In this document: one piece after another, positions 48,267 to 57,246 of the stretch
Position numbering within the stretch: position 1 is the stretch's first letter
Layout of the letters: each line of letters opens with the position of its first letter
From: Helicoverpa zea
Taxonomy: Eukaryota > Arthropoda > Insecta > Lepidoptera > Noctuidae
Direction: 5' to 3'
NCBI RefSeq assembly: GCF_022581195.2
Contig: NC_061461.1
Span: 4,526,001-4,590,000 of the forward strand
Length of the DNA stretch: 64,000 nucleotides
Made by a program: the position numbers and the translations under genes
Notes under the pieces: model-generated
Databases searched by the model: none
What the model saw: the letters and a program-made list of their open reading frames with translations, nothing else
Told to the model about the DNA's origin: nothing

Positions 48267-48733
48267 AATTTTAGCTACCGTAAAATTATGACGTCAGCAT
48301 TGGAATATTACAAAAAAAAAATGCTACCTATTAGTAATACCGAGTACATTAACCGTAGGGGAATAAGGCTCGCCACCCACGTGCGACAGTCAGCAGTCGA
48401 CTGCGATTTGTCAGTTGTCGTCGTACGTTGGCACGCGTCTCTGACTAATTGGCGTTATAAATCGACACACGCGCCGTGTAATCAACGCTTCGATGCAAGT
48501 GTTGAATGGTCAGCGGTGCGACTTTATGACCGCGCATATTGTTGCTTTTGTAGCGTTTGATATGTCTCCCTTTATGTATGTTTTGAGGAAATGTTTGTCA
48601 GTTTATGTGGATGGTTAGCTCATCAAAGAAACGAGTACGAGTGAAGATCAAAACTGAAGGAAATGAGGCTTGACTCACCATTGATGATTGGCCTTGTTTG
48701 ATAAAGTAGTTTTCACTGCCTATTTTATGATTA
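48267..48733. other. stretch with CG-rich block and TATA-like motif
   Basis: About 48360-48560 is richer in CG than its surroundings (GCACGCG, CACGCGCCG) and contains TTATAAATC near 48455. This could be a core promoter or an untranslated exon, but no initiator or coding exon can be tied to it. A 100-codon frame (48258-48560) is unrecognised. Confidence 0.25.
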
Positions 48734-48926
48734 ACTAGCTGTCTTCCCGCGGTTTCACTCTTGCCCCATGGGGATCACCACCCGTAGGCTTAACCGGATG
48801 CAATGCAGCCTAAGTAACTCGGAGATGATGCAGCTTTCCAACAGTGAAATATTTTTTTCAATTCGATTCCGTTGTTTCGGAGCCATTACATATTCTAAGT
48901 TTATAGATATGTACTATTAGTATAGG
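48734..48926 (+). mobile_element. ACTAGC-type retroelement tail, copy 4
   Basis: ACTAGCTGTCTTCCCGCGG opens the repeat, followed by TTTCACTCTTGCCCCATGGG, GCAGCTTTCCAACAGTGAAA and a final TACTATTAGTATAG. The block order matches the other ACTAGC tails, but this copy belongs to a more diverged subfamily, closer to the 6201 copy (both have a TTTCCAACAGT-like block in place of TTTCTAATGGT). Confidence 0.75.
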
Positions 48927-51377
48927 CAATGAACATTTTACTTAACCAACAATGATAATTAGCCCTGAGAATCATGCTGCAAAAAAAGTCTAGATAACGA
49001 TCAGTAACCGAGGAAGCTAAGCGCTATAATATCAGAAATACATTAGACGCAGCAGCTCCCACCAGCGTAATGTAACATCACACTGCGACCATCAATTTGA
49101 CTGCCAACAGTAGCAATTATGGCGTTACCTAGCGTCCGCGACCATCTACAGGGTGGTCGATTATTGTACTAGATATTTACCAGCACTAGAACATGATGCA
49201 TCGTTCTAGCATTTTTCAATTACACACCAAACAATTGCCAGTAACTACGAAGTCGGCTACATAATTTATTTGTATTAAGAATAGGAATATTGTCTATGGA
49301 ATAATAGACTGCTACCTATTGCCTAAGGGTGCTTAAGGTACTGATTTCACTTCAGTTGATTATCTACTGTTTATTCAATGGAGTTATGAGATTGCGCAAA
49401 ATTATAGTTAACGATAGAACTAAGTAATAATAATTTTAAACTTCAACAAAAATATTTATATTAATAAATTACACACGTGTTAGTCTACATATAGATGTAA
49501 TTACGCCATTAAAAGTAATTAACATAATTATCATATTTGAATAGAGTACTAATTCTAAGAAATTAAGATGAGGTGTTCAATTTGAGTGAACTTGAGTGTA
49601 ATCACAGAGACGAGTGATGTTAAAAGCAATTCTCATATTATACGAGTAATTATTCTTCAATTTAATTCTATAGACTAAACTAAATTAGATAACTGAACAT
49701 TAAATATATTTTTTATTTTCAGGGTACAAACAAGGTCATCTCTTGAAAATAGCAAGATTATTAGTAATGTTAGGTACGTTTACTAGTAGATGATGTCGAC
49801 CGAATAAAACTTTGTAAATACCGTTATCACCGTACACGTCCTCCAAATTAAAATAACACCTTTTAATTAGTGTTACAATCGAATGAGAGTAAGTATGTTA
49901 AATAACAGCAATCGCTAAAACCCTATGTCTTAAAGCAAAATTAAACTTTATTGAAATATCAGGCGATACATGTAGCGATCGCAAAAATCGACGTTTTCAA
50001 CTAATTGTGTCGCGTTTGTAACATACGGTGTTAATGTACGGAATACGGGTACAAATGACTGCTGATTGCTGAAATGTTTTAACATCAATGTTTATATTCC
50101 TCGGTAACTGACTAATAATCTGGTGGGGTGTTCTGGAACGAGAATGAACGAGCTTAGTGGGATGGTTGGCACGAGTGATACGAAAATGTTGGAAGCGTTG
50201 TTTTCATAAGACTACAACTTACCTGTAAGTTTTTTAAGACTATGGTAATTTCATATTACACTGTTTTACATAATTGGATATTTTTTATTAGTATGTATAG
50301 GTTCATCTTCCAACGATACCATGTTTAGTGCTTAAACTCAAAAAAAGTTATAATCACAAAAGTAACTATAAACGGCGTCGAAACATCGAGCACACACAAC
50401 AATCGAATCGATCACATCGAGCTCGATTCGTTTGATTTCAAATTTCAATAGTCTTCCTAGCGCATTGTCGAATACGAAACTGCTCAGCGAAATCAATCCT
50501 TCAACATCAATTGAATCTTACGCTGTATGGGTATTCCTTTAGGCGGGTCACAAAGGATTTTGCCAATGGCTACACAAGGCGCTATACTCATAAATGTCAG
50601 TCGCAAACAGATTATTGCAGGCGCTCAAGCGAAGGAACGCTGAGCGATGATCGACCGGGACAAAGGCATGCGAAATTAGTATTTGTCGTTCATTAATAAA
50701 CGTGTATTGCAACATGCAATAAAGCTTTGGGCCAAAGAGTATGATGCGGAGGTTTGTTTGCCTATTTTGAGGGACTGATTTTAAAAACTAAAATTAACCT
50801 TTTGGAGTTGGCTTCTTACAAACCGGCGGGCTGTGACAATTACGACATACTTTTATAAGACTGATAACAATTGAATTGGATCATCCAATGTTTCACCTAC
50901 ATTTTGCTTACACCAAATTGGAACACCGATTTAAAGAAAATTTTATGCATATTTGCGGTTTAGTATTTTACCCTCGGTCCCTTCTTGCTCGTGTAGAATA
51001 GAATACATTTTTCTTCAATTTTCTCCCGTCAGCTGTCATGTCAAGGTTGGTAGTAAGTTAAATATCTAAGCGATACCTCCTTTGTTCAATTGTAGAATGT
51101 AGTTACAGTTATGTACTTCGCGGGTGGTCTATAGTTTAGTTATCGCTATAAATTCTTCATGCTGAATGGTGTTATTTTCATTCCTTGCCCTTCAATTTAT
51201 TTGATGTAATAAACATTGTTGCGAGTATGTTCGCAAGAAATCTTGTTGCTTTAATTTTTACATAATGTATGTTTTTTTTTTCCTTTTTTTTAAGTCATGG
51301 TGTCCCTATGTATTGAGATAGTTGTTTAGAAAAGTCACACTTTTGCTTTGACAGATAATAGGCGTCATGTTATTGTT
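48927..51377. other. AT-rich stretch without recognisable gene
   Basis: Short inverted motifs such as ATCGAATCGATCACATCGAG near 50402 and a 61-codon frame at 50511-50696 were examined without any recognisable match. No element boundary was identified. Confidence 0.5.
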
Positions 51378-51744
51378 ATCCCACCCAAAACAAAAATGTG
51401 AAAGGTAGCCAAGTTCGATAATACGGGAATGCTTCGCCTATAAAAGAAGTGAGATCTGAATAAGTACCAAGTTCCATACACATACCTAAGTTAAAAATAG
51501 TTACTTTTTAATGATGTTACTTTTCAAGTTTTCACACACCTTGTTATAAACCTACTAAACGCAGTGAATCAAGTATATAATTTTCTATTAAAACTTGCCA
51601 AGTAACATCATTAAAAAGTAACTATTTTTAACTGAGGTATGTGTATATAACTTAGTACTTATTCAGATCTCACTTCTTTTATAGGCGAAGCATTCCCATA
51701 TTATCGAACTTGGCAGCCTTTCACATTTTTGTTTTGGGTGGGAT
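51378..51744. mobile_element. fold-back MITE with 155-bp arms
   Basis: The left arm 51378-51532 (ATCCCACCCAAAACAAAAAT and on) and the right arm 51590-51744 are reverse complements with about nine mismatches by eye, around a 57-bp loop. The arms share GAATGCTTCGCCTATAAAAG and AAAAATAGTTACTTTTTAAT. There is no coding capacity. No certain target duplication was found, so the superfamily is open. A transcript through this region would form a long double-stranded hairpin. Confidence 0.8.
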
Positions 51745-51790
51745 TTCATTTATTTTTGTAAGGTTGTTTATTTTATTTTTTTCTTATGAT

Positions 51791-51983
51791 TAACAGCCAG
51801 TTTCTTCATCAAAAGTTAAAGCCAAAGTAAAAGTCAAAGTAATGTCTAAAGTAAAAGTAACGGTCAAATTCAATTTTTCTATTAGTTTTGCTGTCACTTT
51901 AGCCTTGAAAAAACGTATTTGACCGTTACTTTTACTTTAGACATTACTTTAACTTTAACTTTTGATGAAGAAACTGGCCGTTA
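51791..51983. mobile_element. fold-back MITE (GCCAGTTTCTTCATC ends)
   Basis: The left arm starts TAACAGCCAGTTTCTTCATC and the reverse complement of the right arm starts TAACGGCCAGTTTCTTCATC. The arms (51791-51869 and 51917-51983) agree almost completely except for a 12-base insertion of AAAGTAAAAGTC-like sequence on the left. The ends carry TTA next to GCCAG/GGCC, which would suit a PIF/Harbinger-type element with a TTA duplication, but the boundary is off by a base between the two sides. There is no coding capacity. It starts only 47 bp after the preceding fold-back element. Confidence 0.75.
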
Positions 51984-52104
51984 GTTAGTTAAGGAAATGT
52001 CTCATTTATACTATCTTTCAGATTTTTGAAGAAATGAACTAGATTAACTAAATGGACTAGATTTACCAACTGACTGACATGACGTGTTATCATATATTAT
52101 GTTC

Positions 52105-52410
52105 GTGGATCAAAGTTACACATTCGTTATTTTCGAAAGTGACTCACACTTGGCCGTTTTCAGATTTTTACTTTACTTTGACTAAATACAAACCTTTGTT
52201 ACGAATTTCAGATCGGTACGACCATTCGAAGATATATTATATAAGTACAGATAAGTTTAGTTCGTTTTAGTTCCGGGGTATAAATTTACACCTTCATTAT
52301 TTTGAAACCGACTCACACTTGGCCATTTTCAGATTTTTCCCTTTACCTTGACATCAAGACCTACCTCCATGCCAAATTTCAAGTCAATACGACCATTGGA
52401 AGTGGTCTAG
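52105..52410. repeat. diverged direct duplication within a dispersed repeat
   Basis: Two segments of about 120 bp (52105-52232 and 52282-52410) share CACTTGGCCGTTTTCAGATT versus CACTTGGCCATTTTCAGATT, then TTTCA.TC...TACGACCATT. They are in direct orientation about 175 bp apart. They are followed by GTGAGTCAGTCAGTGAGTG and a CAATATCTCAAGACC block, which looks like further retroelement tail sequence. The duplication predates considerable divergence. Confidence 0.6.
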
Positions 52411-53912
52411 GTTTTTGATGAGTGAGTCAGTCAGTGAGTGTATAGTAAAAATAGCGATTTTCTGACGTCAATATCTCAAGACCTACAATAGGTATATTAA
52501 TGAAATTTTGTATTTTAGATAAGTGAAGGGGTCTCAACAGATACTAGAAATTTGATATGCGTAAATAAAATAGATTTTGAGTTATAGGGGGGTCGAATTT
52601 GTCCCGAAATGGTTCGTGTAATATAACCCACGGCCGGTGTGTCACTTTTTTTTGCTCGAACTTGGCGGACACACTGCCGTGTGTCTAGATAAAGAAAACT
52701 GAACGAAACTGAAACATAATTTAATTCTACATACATTGAATAATACGAAATAAGAAAAGGCTTAATACTATTTTCATAATCTTTGACGAAATCCTGACGT
52801 GCGTGAGTAATTCAATCAAGTTGCGATTACCTAACGCGAGGCAGAGTCGTCCCAAAAGGGGCCGCCGCCGAAATTAGTTGCACGGTGTTGCATTTCAAAC
52901 TAGGCACATAGTCTGCCTATACCTGAATGCTAAGTATAGTTTATTTCTATAGACTGGTTAGGCTAGATGGATCGTTCTAAGTACCTAAGTTGTAGTATTT
53001 TGACAAAGACTGAAAAACTTTACTAAAAACAGCATCGCGTAATTTCGTATTTTTTTAACAACTCATATCTGCCGCAGGTACCAAAGAGTTCGATTTTATG
53101 TTCATATTTTATGGATACCCAGTAACAAAATTTTCCTTAAACCATGTAAATAGAGTTCACAGAAAACCGACATTTCCAACGAACAGGGATTCTCGTGTAA
53201 AAGATAAAGTTATATTTTACCAAAATAGGCCCTGTTCTATAGAATATTAACTTTTCATGTTGTAAAAGTGATCAGACCGGGATCTCTTTAAATCTCGTTT
53301 AGGCAAAATTGTGAAGCCTGCTTGATTTAGTTTGATCACAAAGTTATGTTAAACACAGGGAGCCAGATTATTCTGTCATATTTTTACATGATATTCTCTC
53401 AAAATGTTTAGTTAGTAACTCTGAATAATTACTGACAGAACTTATGAATTAAATAATTTATTAACATCACAAGAAGAACATTCGAGTATTATAAAAGACT
53501 AGCTCATAACTTGCAGAATATGTATACACGATCCATTAAAAAAAAACTACACATCGAGCCTACAAAAAAACAAAAGTCAACCCCACTCTGATCAGAAACA
53601 AATGAAATGCACACGAAACTAATGGAAGTACAATGTACAAACAGAATATAAATCCCAAAGCAGTTTGGTCTCCCCAGAGCTAACGAATGTCCGTGCAAGA
53701 GGTTTCCTTGTAAATAAGAAAGAATGAGGTAACGCAATCGGATAGCAGCATCTTTGCCCGTGGGTACGTCTGTGCCACGGAGGAAGGAAAGATAGCGGAG
53801 ATGCTATGGGAAAGGAAGATTAGGCGCCTTCTTATATGTCATGGTAACGTACGGCAGCCCGATTCCTAGTCATTGGCCGACCATCTGTCAAACATCGGTC
53901 TTGATTTTGGTG
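52411..53912. other. stretch without recognisable gene
   Basis: The first 300 bases (to about 52740) appear to be more repeat tail sequence with a GC-richer end (CGGCCGGTGTGTC, GGCGGACACACTGCCG). The rest is AT-rich with unrecognised frames such as 53504-53737 minus. A GC-richer patch at about 53750-53870 has no clear identity. Confidence 0.4.
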
Positions 53913-54050
53913 ACTAGCTTCCGCCCGCGTCGAGTTCGGTGACATCGCGTTTCCAAAAGAACTCTTCAAAAGTCCGGTATAAAAACTATCCCATGCTCTT
54001 TCTCTATCTACAGACAGAGTTACTTTCGCATTTATAAATATTAGTGGAGA
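53913..54050 (+). mobile_element. ACTAGC-type retroelement tail, shorter subfamily
   Basis: It starts ACTAGCTTCCGCCCGCGTCG and passes through AAAAACTATCCCATG. It ends CAGACAGAGTTACTTTCGCA and TTTATAAATATTAGTGGAGA. The terminal CAGAGTTACTTTCGCATTTA block differs from the copies at 14480 and 36536, marking a second subfamily. It is non-coding. Confidence 0.7.
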
Positions 54051-54554
54051 TTTTGTTTTGAAAAGTGGGTTTGTTCTAAAGAAGGAGTATAAGGTCGGAG
54101 CTAGTAACGTTTTTCATCCCCCGAACACTCGCGTGTTTACCACTTACTTACGTACTTTCTTAAGAGATATAGCTTTATGACATCTCCGATAGTAATTTTG
54201 TTCTCCAAGGCCCGTGCGTAACCCGCCACTTTGGTGCCGGCTAGATGTTCCACTGTCCGTCTTACACGTCACAGCTGGGAATAGGAAAACGTATTCTGTG
54301 TTTTTAGTGGCATTTCTGATGCTGAAATGTGTAAGGTTGACTTTTTGATTTGCATGCTTGTGTTTTATGAAACAGATAGAAAATTGAGAACAATACAGGC
54401 TAACCCATGTAGCGTCGAGTGCGTGCAAGCGTGGAAAAAAATGTCCATGTACTGTTCATCGACAGGAGCTTTCCCGTCAATCAGAACAGATCGTGCCGCT
54501 TAACTGTCAAAACGTATTACGCGCGCTAACTAAAATACAAATAACAGAGTTAAA

Positions 54555-55161
54555 ATGACGACATGTGCAATTAAAGTCTGCCGGAATTATAAAGGAAGGC
54601 TAAAAAGTGCCAATAACATCATCTATCATCGGTAACTGACCCAGAAAATAAATATATGTTTTTTGAAATTATGTTTACTAAATCACGCCATATTGTATAA
54701 GTGTTGCCAGTTTCTGTTTTTCATTTTCCCAACTTCACGTTTATATGTTATGTATAAAGGAGATTTTTTTAAGCATTGCGCAAAAAAATAATAGGTATAA
54801 TTTCTATTTTTTATTGCTCGGATAGACATTTTCTGATTCTCCAAAATATTATCTACTATTATTTGATTAGTAAATTATGGTCATCAACGTAACATCATTT
54901 TTTAATAGAATTCCAAGTAATCCTATTGTTAGGAGTCAGTGGATAGACTGCATTAAAAAAAGCCGTGGAGATGCGATGTGGACACCAACAAAAAATACCG
55001 TAGTGTGTTCCGATCACTTCCGTAGCAAGGACATGAGTACCTACTGTCGACAAGATAGGGCGCCGAAGACTTACGAAAGGAGCAGTGCCAAGCAAGGTTC
55101 AATTTTCTATAAAGTTATAGCTAAACCGAATAACACTATGTATACAAACTTATTTGATTAG
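54555..55161 (+). CDS. THAP-domain protein, two exons, likely decayed
   Basis: Exon 1 (54555-54631) begins ATG and encodes MTTCAIKVCRNYKGR. A GTAACT donor at 54632 and an acceptor TTTTTTAATAG ending at 54908 remove a 277-bp intron. Exon 2 (54909-55161) completes the codon to give YHRIPSNPIVRSQW, then NTVVCSDHF. The joined frame has 109 codons. The zinc ligands fit the THAP pattern C-x4-C-x49-C-x2-H (residues 4, 9, 59, 62), with the conserved Pro28 and Trp37. THAP domains bind DNA in transcription factors and P-type transposases. The AVPS motif that normally closes the domain is present at 55082-55093 but one frame off, so the tail after residue 65 or so is probably frameshifted. It could be a pseudogene, or the THAP end of a lost transposon. 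Confidence 0.6.
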
Positions 55162-56994
55162 TCTATTTTTTTTCATTATTTATGGAAGAATCGTAGAAGC
55201 TGGTATCATTATTTACGTCAACGCGCAGTGTAAAATGACACCTACACGCACACATGCATAACAATTTTGTCTCTGCTTCTTTGTTGGGATTGTATGGTGA
55301 CACTCCATCTAGACATATATATAATCAAAGAGGCTAACCTTTGTTTTGGATGTATGAAAAAAAGAAATTATAAGAATTAGAAATTATTTTCTTTATTTCT
55401 ATGTAAATAAATAATTTTGAATGTCGACTGGATGGGTTTTGGGCATAGATAAGAGAACAATTTAAAAGTTTTTTGTCCAAAATAATTGTGACCTCTGTTG
55501 TATCGTTTACAATTAATGTCTACAGTTTAAGTAGAAGAATGATTGCGTATCGATTACCAACTTATTAATTCGGTAGATTGGATTTGTAATTGTTGTTCAT
55601 TAAATTCAGTAATTACGGACATTAACATCTTTGGCCTCGGGAGGTCACCTTAAAAAATGCTCATTAAATTGAAGGAAATTAATTTTCATTCAAGAAGCGT
55701 TTTTATGTGAGGCTATGTTTTTTTGTAATTATAAAACGTGGTTTATTTAAACCATTTCAATAAAAAACTTCTCATGTGTGAAAATTTTGGGTATATGAAA
55801 CGGCAGTATCAGAGTATAAATATGGAGTGATTTTTGTGTTTGTACCCATCGTCCCTTGTGTGACTACAGGTACATTAAGCTCTGTGTCAGCAGTCTGCAA
55901 TACGGAAAAGTAGTATGAAAATCCACTATTTGACGAATAGTTGTATACTCGTGAATTTGTCGTTCGTACATTTGACTTTTGTTAATTCGGAGCGGTCAAG
56001 TTATTTAATAAGAACCGTGAAATCTAGTAAAATAAAACAGAACTTTACACTACTCCGACATTGTACGTTATCATTATTCATAAGAAACTCTTTTAAGCGT
56101 AAGTTTCATTGTTCAGAATAGTACCGCAATAACACTGGTTTCCAGAAGGGGTTATGAGAGGTTTTTAGATCGTGAAAAGTTGCATAAATTTGGAGACGAG
56201 CAAAGTGGGTTCACATGTAGCGAGCACGTGACTTCATTCTAGCACTCGTCGTATGAAAATAAAACATTTAATGTATCACGTAGGTTTTGTTGGTGCTTGT
56301 TCCTAATTCCCAACTTTAAGCGAATGTTCCAGAATGGTGTATTTACAGTTGGGTGCTAATCTACGTGTTAGTTCGTGTTTAATTTTCAATGTGGAAGGAA
56401 TTTATGGATTTATTCATGGATTCCATTGGTATGAGTGTTTCATAAATGCATGGATGGGAAAGTTTCTACTCGTGTGTAATAAAAAAAATGGGGACTCTAA
56501 ATCATAGGAGCAATTAATACCGTCATTTTATATCTTGTGCTGACAATCATGCATTTGTAACACCATAACACTGTTCTTCGTATCATCAAACAAAGTTTTT
56601 ATACTCCTTCTTGTTACTGTACTATCCACAAATACGTACCTACTGTTTAATCTGACACCACTCCAACCATTTGCTGATGATTCGAGGAAAAATCGTCAAG
56701 TTGTAAGTCAACATTCAACATTGAAGTTTTACGCCTTGCGTATTGATCAGACAAATGAAAGTAAGGCGGTAGTATTTTCTTTTTGGACAAAAAGCTACAT
56801 GGTGTGTGCTGTTTCACCTGCGTTCTTTAAATGTTGTGTGACTTGTAGTATAAACTTATATGATACGTAGAAAAAAATCTAAATAGTATGAACTAAGCCT
56901 ATTGTCATACATCTGCTAATTGAAGATTTTACAAAATTGTGAAAGCGAATAAATAGAACGCTTATCTACTGTATTGAGTATCTAAGCCTAATGA
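55162..56994. other. AT-rich stretch without recognisable gene
   Basis: I looked for inverted repeats or an 8-bp duplication that would make the neighbouring THAP gene part of a transposon and found none. A frame at 55915-56121 is unrecognised. Confidence 0.45.
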
Positions 56995-57052
56995 AAATAA
57001 AGAATGGGTCATCATCATCTTTTCCCAACTTTGTTGGAAATAAAGAATGGGT
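56995..57052 (-). mobile_element. 28-bp SINE 3'-end insertion with perfect 15-bp duplication
   Basis: The 15 bases aaataaagaatgggt occur at 56995-57009 and again exactly at 57038-57052. Between them lie only 28 bp (57010-57037): CATCATCATC followed by TTTTCCCAACTTTGTTGG. This is the last part of the SINE seen at 37786 and 48101, with its (GAT)n tail, on the minus strand. It shows retroposition with extreme 5' truncation and confirms which end of the family is 3'. Confidence 0.85.
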
Positions 57053-57147
57053 AAAATAAATGAAAACAGAAAAATTTGAAAGTCTGTTATTCCATTTATT
57101 ACTCAAATAGTTAAGTAACTTAAAAATAAAAACTGACACACTAAAAA

Positions 57148-57193
57148 CATGGACAGATTTTTATATCAGAAGTGATATAAAAATCTGTCCATG
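57148..57193. repeat. perfect 21-bp hairpin with GAAG loop
   Basis: Bases 57148-57168 are the exact reverse complement of 57173-57193, with a four-base GAAG loop. The stem contains GGACAGATTTTTATATC. Immediately to the right lies a fragment of an ACTAGC-type tail. A perfect stem implies a recent origin, such as an inverted duplication during insertion, or selection on an RNA hairpin. Confidence 0.85.
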
Positions 57194-57206
57194 CTTTAAA
57201 GAGCCG

Positions 57207-57246
57207 TAGCTCACTAATGCAGACAAAGCCGGGACCACAGCTAGTT
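57207..57246 (-). mobile_element. ACTAGC-type retroelement tail, 5' part only
   Basis: Read in reverse, the segment is ACTAGCTGTGGTCCCGGC then TTTGTCTGCATTAGTGAGC. That matches the start of the shorter subfamily of ACTAGC tails, which usually read ACTAGCTG...CCCGCG.CTTCGTC. Only about 40 bp can be recognised. Confidence 0.6.

Noticed and set aside
55162..55400. Transposon termini around the 54.6-kb THAP gene
   Set aside because: I looked for inverted repeats and an 8-bp duplication on both sides and found no convincing match, so the gene is not assigned to an element.
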